Positions 1-10,200 of a DNA stretch of 64,000 bases are shown in pieces (the stretch's first letter is position 1; every line of letters starts with the position of its first letter). Position numbers and translations under genes: made by a program. The notes under the pieces are model-generated. The model ran no database searches, was not told the origin of the DNA, and saw only the letters and a program-made list of their open reading frames with translations. The stretch is from Sulfidibacterium sp964549335. GTDB taxonomy: Bacteria > Bacteroidota > Bacteroidia > Bacteroidales > F082. The stretch covers positions 1 to 64,000 of the forward strand of contig CAZJUQ010000027.1 in assembly GCA_964549335.1 (NCBI GenBank). Direction: 5' to 3'.

Positions 1-180
1 GAGTTGAGAAAAGGCTATGCCCTGCTTACCGACGAAATGACCACCTACAACTACAAAGCCAACTACGAACAACAGGTACAACTGGAAATGTTAAAGAAAA
101 AAGTAATCCGGCAGGACGAAACTATTAAGGAATTAAAAAACGAAATAGAACAACTTAAAAAATTAATAAACCAAAGGTAG
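1..180 (+). CDS. C-terminal end of a coiled-coil protein (5' truncated)
   Basis: Frame 1 is open from the window edge to a TAG at 178-180, giving 59 residues. The last 35 or so residues are rich in K, E, L and I with heptad spacing (for example ELKNEIEQLKKLI), so they should form a coiled coil. Tails like this end Bacteroidetes surface proteins that carry a trimerising or intramolecular-chaperone C-terminus, but the rest of the gene lies outside the window and the family cannot be named. It is codirectional with the delta-60 trio that follows and is separated from it by a hairpin-bearing gap. Confidence 0.7.
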   Translation, partial: ELRKGYALLTDEMTTYNYKANYEQQVQLEMLKKKVIRQDETIKELKNEIEQLKKLINQR

Positions 181-194
181 GAATTTGGTTTGCT

Positions 195-245
195 TGCCTG
201 TTAATCTCTTTTTACATGAATTAACAGGCACCCCCTTTCCGGGGG
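195..245. terminator. Tandem hairpins between the coiled-coil gene and the delta-60 trio
   Basis: A perfect 11-bp inverted repeat (TGCCTGTTAAT at 195-205, ATTAACAGGCA at 220-230) is followed immediately by a short GC hairpin (CCCCC 231-235, loop TTTCC, GGGGG 241-245). There is no clean T-run directly after either stem, so intrinsic termination is only a reasonable guess. The structure sits 15 bp after the stop codon of the upstream gene. Confidence 0.4.
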
Positions 246-278
246 ATGAGTAAAAATAAAACACATTAATCGACAGAT

Positions 279-2078
279 ATGAATAAAATAATTGTTTTAC
301 TGTGGTTATTTGTAATGCTCCTTAAAACGGGAGTAAATGCACAAATTTGTATTAGCCATGACGGAAGTCAACCCGATAATTCGGCAATGCTGGAATTGAA
401 ATCGGATTCGCTCGGTTTTTTACCCCCGAGAATGAAAGCCGTCGAAAAATATAATATTTCAAATCCCAAACCGGGTATGATTATTTACAATACCACAACC
501 CATTCACTGGATTTTTTAACCTCGAAAACAAGCAACGGCAGGCCGCACTGGACATCCATCGACGAAAACGGCATTCGCAAAACACCCGCTATTTTTCAGG
601 TCATATACGGCGATACCATGAACGACTACTTCAAAGACATTATTCAAACCTCCGACGGAGGTTATCTTGCCGTAGGGACCATTGAAAAATATGATACGAG
701 ATATATTGGTAATTCTTTCTACTATTTAACGGCACTAAAATTAAAATCCGACGGAACACCGGATGAAAATTTTAATGCGTATGGAGGGGATTACGGCAAT
801 TTTGCCACACATTACCATAATTACGCAGATGGTAATGACTATTATGCCGATAAACCCACCAAAGGAGAAACCGTAATAGAAACAGAAAACGGCAATTATG
901 TTTTGGGGGGATATTTTTTCAATGCCAGCGGAGCAGGTTCAAATACCGGGGATTTTTATGCCGTTAAGTTGACCTCCAACGGCTCTCTCGATTTCGGAGG
1001 TTTCGGGCCCTACGGACATATCGGTTTCGGAGCATTAGGAACAAGCGAAGACCAGGGGAGGTGCATCTGCGAAACTTTTGACGGCGGATTTATATTTTGC
1101 GGAATGTCATCGAACCACTCGTACGGAGGCGGTGCCGAAAATGCACAAATCGTTAAACTTACCAACTATGGCGATTTGGATAATACGTTTAACTCGGGAG
1201 AAGGAAATATTGTGTTTTCAACCGATGCAAAAGATATTTTTGAAGCCGTAATTCAAACTTCCGACAGCAGTTATTTTGCAGTAGGGCAAAGCAACGTTAA
1301 ATATCTTTTCGTTGTAAAACTGAAACCCGACGGAACATTAGACCCCTCTTTCAACGGTAACGGAAGACTTAATTTGGCCGATACCACAATCGAAGGGGAT
1401 ATATACAGGGATATTTATGCTTCTGACCTTAAAGAGACTCCCGACGGCAAACTGTTGATTTGCGGCGATTGTGCCCACGTGCCGGGACAATATTCTATCC
1501 GGAATGCTTTTGTGCTCAGAATTACCAAAACAGGAACTATCGACACCACATTTGCCAACAAAGGTACCGCCGTTTTCGGCGCTCCTAATAATGCAAATTA
1601 CAGTACATATGCCTATTCCATTGATGTTACCCGCGACAGCGGTTTTGTTATTGCGGGAAGAATAAATTCATATATATGGAATGGCAACGAGACAAATAAT
1701 TGCAATGCTTTTGTGGCGAAATATTTAAAAAACGGCACCCTTGATTCCACTTTTGCATATAACGGAAAAATAGTCATAGGAACCGACACCACAAAAGATA
1801 TTGCCAGTTCGGTACATCAAACCCGGGAGGGAGGATATATCATTGCAGGAAGCACAACCATGATGCAATCAAACGGAAACTCTTCGGGGTTTATAGCCAA
1901 AATTAGTCCCAACGGTGAAGTTTGTGCCAACGGAAAAGATGCCGGAGTGCCTCACTCGGGAATATTCCTTAAAATTCTTACGTCGCAAACCACTATCACA
2001 CACGGAGGCACTGTAATCAATTCAACACCGGTAAACGTACATAAAGGGAGTTTGTCAACAGCATGTAATCAACAATGA
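279..2078 (+). CDS. Secreted delta-60 repeat (DUF5122-type) protein, paralog 1
   Basis: 599 residues with a signal peptide at about 1-22 (ends VNAQ). After it comes the Bacteroidetes surface-protein head motif DNSAMLELKSDSLGFLPPRM (about 33-52). The body is a series of delta-60 type units of the form GGY-(L/I)-AVG ... VKL-G-LD-FG-G, expected to fold as a beta-propeller. The last 60 residues hold a C-x-N cysteine and a near-terminal cysteine, a module shared with the next two genes. No T9SS type A or B sorting domain is visible, so the final location (periplasm or surface) is open. The next gene starts 7 bp after the stop. The function is unknown; these propellers are usually read as binding or adhesion surfaces. 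Confidence 0.85.
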   Translation: MNKIIVLLWLFVMLLKTGVNAQICISHDGSQPDNSAMLELKSDSLGFLPPRMKAVEKYNISNPKPGMIIYNTTTHSLDFLTSKTSNGRPHWTSIDENGIRKTPAIFQVIYGDTMNDYFKDIIQTSDGGYLAVGTIEKYDTRYIGNSFYYLTALKLKSDGTPDENFNAYGGDYGNFATHYHNYADGNDYYADKPTKGETVIETENGNYVLGGYFFNASGAGSNTGDFYAVKLTSNGSLDFGGFGPYGHIGFGALGTSEDQGRCICETFDGGFIFCGMSSNHSYGGGAENAQIVKLTNYGDLDNTFNSGEGNIVFSTDAKDIFEAVIQTSDSSYFAVGQSNVKYLFVVKLKPDGTLDPSFNGNGRLNLADTTIEGDIYRDIYASDLKETPDGKLLICGDCAHVPGQYSIRNAFVLRITKTGTIDTTFANKGTAVFGAPNNANYSTYAYSIDVTRDSGFVIAGRINSYIWNGNETNNCNAFVAKYLKNGTLDSTFAYNGKIVIGTDTTKDIASSVHQTREGGYIIAGSTTMMQSNGNSSGFIAKISPNGEVCANGKDAGVPHSGIFLKILTSQTTITHGGTVINSTPVNVHKGSLSTACNQQ

Positions 2079-2085
2079 ATAAGCC

Positions 2086-3684
2086 ATGAAAAAAATTTTA
2101 TCGCTGATATTAATATTAATAACAATAAAAACCGCATCCGCACAAATTGTTATCGGCACCCCTGCCGGAGCGTGCGATTCGGCAGCTATTTTGGATGTGC
2201 GTAGTCATAGTAAAGGTTTTCTTGTTCCCCGTATGGACCAAAACCAAGCCGATGCCGTTGTTAATCCTGCCGAAGGGTTGATGTTTTATAATACAACAAC
2301 CCGCAATTTTAATTTTTATGGCGGCAATACCGTAATTCAAATCGATTCCAACGGGATAAATAGTGAAAACAGTGTTTTTTACCGCAAAACAGTACAGGTT
2401 GAAAACAAGGATGATATGGCCTATGCCGTCTGTGCCACCTCCGACGGAGGAGTTTTGATTGCTGGTTCGGCAACAATTGACGATAACGGCACCGGTATCT
2501 TGGATTTATATTTCCTAAAACTTACTTCAACGGGAGAACAGGATAAAAATTTCGGAACCGATGGTAAAGTGGTAATAAATACGGGAACATACGAACGGAT
2601 TTATTCCGTTATTCAAACAAATGACGGGGGATATGCCGCAGCGGGATATGTTACTCATGCTCCCGGCAGCGGTTGTGTCGTAAAATTAAAAAATGACGGT
2701 TCGCTCGATTCTCAATTCGGTACTAACGGGACATTTTACATTAGCAACGGTTCAAACCAGGTGTTTTTTGACGATATAAAGCAAACAGCCGATTCCGGTT
2801 TTATTGTGGTGGGCTCATCCGACGAAAGCACCAACAACGGAACGGATATTTATATTGTTAAATTAACTAAAACTGGTTCGCTTGATAACGGGTTTAACAA
2901 CGACGGAACAATGACAGTTGGTGTTCAAGACGAATACGAACACGGATTGGCGGTTGATGTTACCAACAACAACAAATACTTTATTACCGGATATACATCC
3001 GATAACTCCAACGGTGCCATGATTGTCCTTAAACTCAATCAGGACGGCACCTTTAATGCCGGCTTTAACGGCGGTAAAATAAAATTCGGCGATTGGGGAT
3101 ACGAAAAAGGGAAAAGTATCTTTTCAACTCCCGACGGAGGGTGTATCGTAACGGGAAGTAGGTTGGGGATAATGTTTGTTGCCAAAATCGACTCTCATGT
3201 CTTGAGCCTGAAAGTCAGGTCGTTTTCCGGTAACGACTATTACCTCGACGGATTATCTTCCGTAAAACTTAACGACAGCTCTTTTATGGTTGCCGGCTCT
3301 GCAAGTTCCAAAAACAACGATTCCGTTTATTCGTTCCTCGTTAAACTGGACACGGCTCTGAATGTTGTTACAACTTTCGGACATAACGGATACCTGATTT
3401 TGGGAGACCGATTTACAAACGAATTTAAGGCGGTGTGTAAAACCGCAGATAACGGCATTGTTGCCGCAGGATATACTCAGGATGAAAATCAGGACGAGGA
3501 TATCTATATTGTAAAAACAAATAATTCGGGACGTTCGTGCGGCAATACATACGGATTAAATGTCAATATCTCGCTTTTCGGCAATACCAACATATATAGT
3601 CCGCAAGTAAACAGCGGCGGTACTTTGCATAACGAAACTCTTGTAATAACATCGCAAGGTACGGTTACAACAATTTGTAATTAA
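2086..3684 (+). CDS. Secreted delta-60 repeat protein, paralog 2
   Basis: 532 residues, a paralog of the preceding and following genes. Signal peptide at about 1-20 (ends TASAQ), then the same DSAAILDVRSHSKGFLVPRM head motif, then repeated delta-60 units such as GGYAAAGYV and VKLKNDGSLDSQFGTNG. It ends with the shared module: GRSCGN near residue 482 and a terminal TICN. Spacings of 7 and 11 bp to its neighbours make a three-gene transcription unit likely. There is no T9SS sorting domain. The similarity in order and architecture points to tandem duplication followed by divergence. Confidence 0.85.
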   Translation: MKKILSLILILITIKTASAQIVIGTPAGACDSAAILDVRSHSKGFLVPRMDQNQADAVVNPAEGLMFYNTTTRNFNFYGGNTVIQIDSNGINSENSVFYRKTVQVENKDDMAYAVCATSDGGVLIAGSATIDDNGTGILDLYFLKLTSTGEQDKNFGTDGKVVINTGTYERIYSVIQTNDGGYAAAGYVTHAPGSGCVVKLKNDGSLDSQFGTNGTFYISNGSNQVFFDDIKQTADSGFIVVGSSDESTNNGTDIYIVKLTKTGSLDNGFNNDGTMTVGVQDEYEHGLAVDVTNNNKYFITGYTSDNSNGAMIVLKLNQDGTFNAGFNGGKIKFGDWGYEKGKSIFSTPDGGCIVTGSRLGIMFVAKIDSHVLSLKVRSFSGNDYYLDGLSSVKLNDSSFMVAGSASSKNNDSVYSFLVKLDTALNVVTTFGHNGYLILGDRFTNEFKAVCKTADNGIVAAGYTQDENQDEDIYIVKTNNSGRSCGNTYGLNVNISLFGNTNIYSPQVNSGGTLHNETLVITSQGTVTTICN

Positions 3685-3695
3685 AAAATACTATT

Positions 3696-5333
3696 ATGAG
3701 AATAAAAATCTTAATTCCGATATTCATTTTTTTATCTTACATGTTAAATGCACAAATTGCAGTTAATACCGACGGAAGTGCAGCCGACTCATCGGCCATT
3801 GTTGATATTAAGAGCAACAACAGGGGTTTTTTGCCTCCGCGTATTACCAACGGGAAGCGCGATTCCATAACCAATCCGCCCGAAGGTTTGGTAATATACA
3901 ATACCACATATAAAACCCTTGACTTTTACAACGGTAAAAAGTGGGTGTCGATAGGTAAAGGGGGTGTCTATGCACAAGATACAAACCTTTTTCAGATTAC
4001 TGCAGGCACCGATAGTGTGGAAGCGGCATACGATATAGTTGCCTCTGACGACGGCAGTTTCGTCGTTACCGGAAAAACGGGATTGTCGAAAAATTCCAAT
4101 ACCGATATGTATCTTATCAGACTTGACGACAAAGGATATTTTAATCATCACGGCAATTACGATGAAATATATTTTAATGACGATCACAGCAGCGGCAGAA
4201 AAATTATCAATTGCATACAATCGGGCTATTTGGTTACTTATAACAGCGAAGACGATTACTCGGGCGACAAATATGTTTTAACACTTCGTTTGTCCAATAA
4301 TTTAAATGTTAACGATACCCTCGGCGGTTATCACTATTATTATGTAAACGATTTGCTGCAAATTTATTCGGCTGCGCAAACCGACAACAGACATTTCTAT
4401 TTTGCCGGACGTTGCGATACCATTGATGATGAAAATTGGCCTGACGCTTTTGTCTTTCATACCGATTCGGTAGGAACGCTCGCGGAAAAGGGGTTCTATT
4501 TCGGTAGATCTTACGATGATAATTTTAAAGATATAATAAAGTTGAATAACGGAAAACTTATCGCCGTAGGTTACAGTTACAATCCTGACGTGTCGTACAC
4601 ATCATGCGGTATGGCCGTTGAACTCAATCCCGATTTGACTCTAAATAAGTCTTTTGGAAATAACGGCGTTTTCAGTTTCGAGGTAAGCAACTATTATACA
4701 TTTTTCAATAGTGTTGTTGAAACAGATGACGGAGGTGTATTGATTGCAGGTGAAACCAATGCTTTCGGTCAAGGTTATTATGATGTTCTTGTAATTAAAT
4801 TGCAATCAAACGGGGTTATTGATAAAAATTTTGCCACCGACGGCATTTTAACCATCGGCGGAAGCGATAAGGAGGTTGCAAAAAAAATCATTAAAACAAA
4901 AGATGACAACTTTGTTATTGCAGGTTATTCTTATTATTCAACCTGGTTTAATAACATAGGTGATATGTATGTAGTGAAAATAACTCCTGACGGCTCTTTG
5001 GTTTCCGGCTTCGGGTACAACGGCAGTGGCGGATTGTGTATCGGCGGCTCCAACGACGATTATGCGGAATCAATTACCGAAACAAGTAACGGCTCTCTTG
5101 TGGTTGCAGGTTATACGTACAGTTTCGGGATTGGTCAAAACGATATGTACATAGTAAAATTGAACAGATTCGGACAACCCTGTTCAAATGCAAAAGCGGC
5201 TCCCTTGACCACCGGAACGGGTTCGGGAAATCAGGCAACCGGTTTTGTGCACGGCTCAATTAATCTTCACGGCCAAAAAGTCAATTTGGATAAAGCCGAC
5301 AATATGACCTCCATATATAAAATCTGTCATTGA
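3696..5333 (+). CDS. Secreted delta-60 repeat protein, paralog 3
   Basis: 545 residues, third member of the tandem family. Signal peptide at about 1-20 (ends MLNAQ), head motif DSSAIVDIKSNNRGFLPPRI, then delta-60 propeller units (for example GGVLIAGETN, VIKLQSNGVIDKNFATDG). The C-terminal module has GQPCSN and a terminal KICH. The middle section (about 120-250) is more diverged and Tyr/Asp-rich compared with the other two copies. It is the last gene of the trio; a 254-bp gap follows before the barrel operon. Confidence 0.85.
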   Translation: MRIKILIPIFIFLSYMLNAQIAVNTDGSAADSSAIVDIKSNNRGFLPPRITNGKRDSITNPPEGLVIYNTTYKTLDFYNGKKWVSIGKGGVYAQDTNLFQITAGTDSVEAAYDIVASDDGSFVVTGKTGLSKNSNTDMYLIRLDDKGYFNHHGNYDEIYFNDDHSSGRKIINCIQSGYLVTYNSEDDYSGDKYVLTLRLSNNLNVNDTLGGYHYYYVNDLLQIYSAAQTDNRHFYFAGRCDTIDDENWPDAFVFHTDSVGTLAEKGFYFGRSYDDNFKDIIKLNNGKLIAVGYSYNPDVSYTSCGMAVELNPDLTLNKSFGNNGVFSFEVSNYYTFFNSVVETDDGGVLIAGETNAFGQGYYDVLVIKLQSNGVIDKNFATDGILTIGGSDKEVAKKIIKTKDDNFVIAGYSYYSTWFNNIGDMYVVKITPDGSLVSGFGYNGSGGLCIGGSNDDYAESITETSNGSLVVAGYTYSFGIGQNDMYIVKLNRFGQPCSNAKAAPLTTGTGSGNQATGFVHGSINLHGQKVNLDKADNMTSIYKICH

Positions 5334-5517
5334 TACCCCGCTGTTTTTTCTAATTTCTCCCTTTTCGTTCCCTTATATCTGTTAAAAGGAAAAATTATCT
5401 TTTTGTCCGCATTGTTGCTTTCCGTAACCATCTTTTTTGTGAATTGTAACATTAAAAAAGATAATTTATATTTAGTATAAATAACCTTTGTGATATAATC
5501 ACAAGTTGAAAAAAATA

Positions 5518-5525
5518 TAATTTTG
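5518..5525 (+). promoter_or_regulatory. Candidate -7 box upstream of the barrel/TANFOR operon
   Basis: TAATTTTG fits the Bacteroidetes -7 consensus TAnnTTTG and lies about 60 bp before the TTG start at 5588. No TTTG is found at the usual 19-bp spacing upstream, so this is a weak call. Confidence 0.3.
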
Positions 5526-5587
5526 TATTCCAAAGAGATAAAAACGAAATATTTTACCCGGATTTCCATTAAAAATAAAAAAGTTTT

Positions 5588-7264
5588 TTGAAAAATTTTA
5601 TTATTCAACGGTTATTAAGCATAGTTGCCTTTATGGCGTTTATGAGTGTCAATGGCCAGGATTTAACCCATTTTAAGGAAAACAAGGTGACTTTTCACGG
5701 GAATCTTTCGGCCACCTCGATTTTTTATCACACCAACGGCAATTTTCAACGTAAGCCTTCATTTTCGTATATACTGGGCGGTAATTTTGTTTTCAACTTA
5801 AAAGGTTTCGTATTCCCCTTTTCATTTACATACAGCGACCAGAACAAAAGTTTCAGACAGCCTTTTAATCAATACGGTGTGTCCCCGCAATGGAAGTGGA
5901 TAAAGGTTCATCTCGGATACAGGAACATAAATTTTTCGAAATATGTTCTCGGAGGGCATACCATACTTGGGGCGGGACTTGAGTTGACACCGGGCAAATT
6001 CAGGTTCGGAATTGTTTACGGCCGACTTCAAAGAACAACCAACAAGGCGTACAATATAAACAATCCCACATCGGATACCCTTTCCACATATTCCCGTAAA
6101 GCACTGAGTTTTAAAATAGGAGTGGGCTCCGACAACACTTTTGTCGATTTTGTTTTTTTACGCGGGTACGACGATTCCACTTCGGTTGACACATCGTATT
6201 ACCGTTCAGGAAACTTTCCTGCCACCAATGTTGTGGCGGGTATCAACTCCCGTATCGCTTTTTCGCGGACTTTACATTTGCAGATTGAGTCGGCTTACAG
6301 CCTATACACCAACAATCAAAAATCCATAGGTACGGTTGAAATTTCACCTTTTGTGGACAAAATGATACCTGTTAACATTTCAACGCAAGGTTTTCTGGCT
6401 GTTAACGGTAAATTGGAATATAAAAACAGAAAAGGCTTTTCGGCGGGAGTTCAATACCGGCGTATCGATCCGGGATACAAATCAATGGGCTCATATTTTA
6501 TCAATAATGACGTGGAAAATATTACGGCAAATTTGGGTTTTTCCCTTTTTAAACGGAGAATGAGCATCAGGGGCAGCATGGGTACGGAACGAAACAATTT
6601 GAAAACCGCCAGAAATGCAACCACAAAAAAGCTAATAGGCTCTTTTATGTTAAATTATAATCCCGTCCATTTCTTCGGTATCAATATCAACTATTCAAAT
6701 TACAGTGTAAATCAACATGCGGGACGTATTCAAATTGCCGATTCGGTAAAGTTGTACCAAACAAACGGTACGCTGGTAATAATGCCGCATTTTCAATTTT
6801 TGGGTAAGGGCAAAAAAACATCGCATTACATTTCAACGGTATATACCAGGATGAATTTGAACGACAAAAATCCGCAATCGGGTTTTAACAACAGTTTTGT
6901 AACGAGCAACGCCTTGCTAACTTACGGTTTAAGTTTTCTGAGCAACGGTATGGGCATAAACATGTCAATTAATTACAATAGGGTTGAAATGTCGGGAGGA
7001 CAAAGTACAAACAAAGGATTTACATTCGGTGCAAACAAAAGCTTTTTAAAAGGGAAATTCAATACGGGACTTTCGGTAAATTATACCAACAGCGTAAACG
7101 GTACTCTGGAAACAACAATTATTACTCCAGTGTTGACGGCACGCGGAAAATTAGGGAAACACCACAACATACGAATGAAATTCACATTGATATCGAGCGA
7201 CAATAAAAATCGACAATCATATACAGAAAATATAGGAGATATAAGTTATGTATTCACGTTTTAA
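5588..7264 (+). CDS. Outer-membrane beta-barrel protein (TANFOR-operon barrel)
   Basis: 558 residues beginning at a TTG codon. An in-frame TAA lies just upstream (5576-5578) and the next ATG (5633) would remove half the signal peptide, so TTG is the best start. The signal peptide ends near residue 23 (SVNGQ). The rest alternates polar and hydrophobic residues in many short strands rich in Tyr, Phe, Asn and Gly and ends in Phe (YVFTF), typical of an outer-membrane barrel. Its 3' end overlaps the TANFOR gene by 17 bp, which suggests translational coupling and a shared function, for example displaying or exporting the large partner. I do not recognise a characterised family. Confidence 0.7.
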   Translation: MKNFIIQRLLSIVAFMAFMSVNGQDLTHFKENKVTFHGNLSATSIFYHTNGNFQRKPSFSYILGGNFVFNLKGFVFPFSFTYSDQNKSFRQPFNQYGVSPQWKWIKVHLGYRNINFSKYVLGGHTILGAGLELTPGKFRFGIVYGRLQRTTNKAYNINNPTSDTLSTYSRKALSFKIGVGSDNTFVDFVFLRGYDDSTSVDTSYYRSGNFPATNVVAGINSRIAFSRTLHLQIESAYSLYTNNQKSIGTVEISPFVDKMIPVNISTQGFLAVNGKLEYKNRKGFSAGVQYRRIDPGYKSMGSYFINNDVENITANLGFSLFKRRMSIRGSMGTERNNLKTARNATTKKLIGSFMLNYNPVHFFGININYSNYSVNQHAGRIQIADSVKLYQTNGTLVIMPHFQFLGKGKKTSHYISTVYTRMNLNDKNPQSGFNNSFVTSNALLTYGLSFLSNGMGINMSINYNRVEMSGGQSTNKGFTFGANKSFLKGKFNTGLSVNYTNSVNGTLETTIITPVLTARGKLGKHHNIRMKFTLISSDNKNRQSYTENIGDISYVFTF

Positions 7265-10200
7265 TATTTTACGGCTGCATTTGATTTTTTTAATGTTAAC
7301 GGGATTTGTTTTTCCCGTATTCACCATGGCACAAGGAGCTCCTCCGGTAACGGTTTCGGCTTCGGTGCAGCCTCCTTTTTATTCAGGGTTTTCATATTAT
7401 GTTGATCATCCCGAGAAGATACAGGTGTTTTTTGTAAATACCTCCTCCTCAACGTTGGATGTATATGTACAGGGCAGGTTTTCGGGCGATAACGGAATTG
7501 AGATATATTCCGACCCGAATTACATAATGCCTCAACCCATAACACTATATCAGGGTGTACCATATCAGCTTACCCAGGAGAACTTGGGAGAGATATTTTC
7601 TCCCGACCACATTCTGTATCAGGGTATAACAGCTCAAGAACTAATGCAAATGGGGGCTTTACCCGAAGGCAATTACCAATTTTGTTTCTCGGTATATGAT
7701 TATAATACACATCAATTGGTTTCGGACGAAAACTCGGGCTGTTCAAACATTATAATTATATCTCATATTGACCCTCCGGAGATTTTAAATCCCCTGTGCG
7801 GCGATTCAATAACCGCCACCGAACCACAGAACGTTTTAATATCGTGGACAACACCCGTAGGTGCTGCTCCGAACGTAAAATACCGCTTGGTTATGACCGA
7901 GATGCATCCTGGCGACCGCAATCCCAATGATGCATTGGCGGCTGCTTCGCCTCCCTATTTTCTCGAAGAAGATAACTTAACGGTTCCTCAATTTCTCGTT
8001 GGTCCTTCCGCTCCTCCGCTTGTGGAGGGACGTTCGTACGCATTTTTCGTTCAAGCGTACGACCCCGACAATATGATAGTTTTCAAAAATAACGGAACCA
8101 GCGAAGCCTGTTGGTTTACATACAAGGCTGCCGGACAGATAGAGTGGGATACCACCAACAATATCATCGTTCCCGGGGGCATATCGGGTTTCGACAACGA
8201 TTTCAAGCTTATTCCCCCCACCACAATTCACGGGCAATTGCGTTACAACCTGGCTTCCGCAGTCAAAGAGAGGGGAGCCTCCTCGGGTAACGGCGCAAGC
8301 GGTTTCTTTCCTCCGCCCGGTGGGTCGCAACCTTCTGGAAATACCTCCGGACAAAATCAAAACGGCGGAAATGCAAATTCAAACAGTGTAAATTTTTGGG
8401 GCGGGGTATTTAGCGGATTTCAAGGCGGAGTAGCTTCAAATCTTAACTTTTTACCTCCTTCGGGCAAAGGAACAATAGGTGCATCATTATACGATTTGGC
8501 AGGCTCCGAACCTTTACGTAATACCGCCGTACGGCTCGTTGTACGTTTCGGTTGGAAAATTAACGACGACATCTTTAATGTGGTTAACATCGAGGGACAT
8601 GCTGGTATTGAAACTCTTAGAAAATACAGATTTTATAATCTTGACGGTGAAGAAATACCTTTGGAAAATGTTTTTGAATCGATTGGAAAGGTTCTTGATG
8701 TTTGTACTACCGACGACCAGGGAAACTTCAACTTTAATTTCAATTCCCCGTTTTTTACCGGTCCCTTTTATGCTAAATCGAAAAACAACGCTTTCGGAAG
8801 CGGTACCTACGAAGGTGCAATAATGCTTAGAATAGAGGTTGTTAACCAAAAATTTTGCAGCCCCGACATAAGTATATTCGCCCAGCAGGGTGATAATCTG
8901 GAGATACCGGTTCAACTGGCGTTAATAAAAGATTACGACATGCAACTTAAGGTGGTATCGGCTTATGATACCGCGGGAGGCTCGAAAGACAAAGGGCATA
9001 ATGTAATATATTCGCAATGGGACACATTGGCAAAAGCAATTACCGGCGGAAAACCGATTCCCGGAGCAACGGTAAAAGTTTTTCGCGATATGCAGAAAAT
9101 AAAAAACGAGCATCCTGCAATATTACTTAGCGAAGGGCAAAAACTGGGTTCGGTAACAAAAAATAACAACGGTGAATTTAAAGATATATTTATCGGTAAA
9201 ACCGATGCCGAAGGAAAGGTGACTATTACGCATCTTGTAAAACACTGGGCTATTACCGATGGAGAGAACCAAACCCCTTACTATTTGAGCGTACAAACCC
9301 GTCCCGAAAATGTGGACAGCGCCTACGAGTACACATTGTATAATTTCGAACCCTTTTTCGGAACCTTAAAAGCAATGTTTTCGTCAAGCGATATGGGTAA
9401 GAAACTTTACGGGGAAGATGATGCCGGCAACAATGGAAATTCTCCCGTGACATACAACTATTATTATACTACGCCTGACGCTGCTAAGGATGTTAGTCTC
9501 GGCCTGGTTGCGGCTAATCCCGAAATAAGAGGCAGATTAATGGCATCGTCGGGAATGGAAAATATAGGAATTTCGAATGTTAAGGTAAAACTTTTCGAGC
9601 AGAATAAGCTCGAAGTACCCTCAATTGCATTATTGTTACACGGAGGTGATGTCAACTTCGACCTGTCGGACGATACTCACGATTTTGTGTATGCCGATGT
9701 AACAAAGACAAACAACTCGGGATTTTTCCGTTTTAAAAATTTGACGGTAAATCAAGGAGAGCATATGCGCGTTGAAGGACCGTACCGCCGTATTCAAATA
9801 GAATCGGAACTCTATAAGCGGATAGTTTGGCCCCCGGCAAACAGAATGCCCTTAAATTTAAAATACGGCGAACTTTTCTTTAAAGAGTTTCAATTGTTCC
9901 CAAAAAGATTACTTAAAGGAAAGGTTGTTGACGAACAGGGCAATCCCGTTTCGGCATATGTAAGGTTGTTGCCAAACACACCTTATGTAAAAACAAATCC
10001 TAAGTACGGTATGGGACATTGGGGATTAACGGTTACGGAAGAAAATTTTGAAATACCTGTTAAAGAGAAGGGAAATTTTATAGAGATATTGCCTTTGTCA
10101 AACAACTATTTTCCCGATACCGCCTATGTAAACAACTACCAGGAGGGACAAACCGTTACATTTACCGTGTACCGCAAAATGCACCATTTAAGAGTACACC

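Noticed and set aside
5487..5490. TTTG as -33 box for the barrel operon promoter
   Set aside because: The gap to the -7 box at 5518 is 27 bp, well beyond the usual 19.
5327..5608. 93-residue minus-strand frame between the delta-60 trio and the barrel operon
   Set aside because: AT-rich intergenic composition, overlaps the start of the barrel gene, no promoter; judged non-coding.
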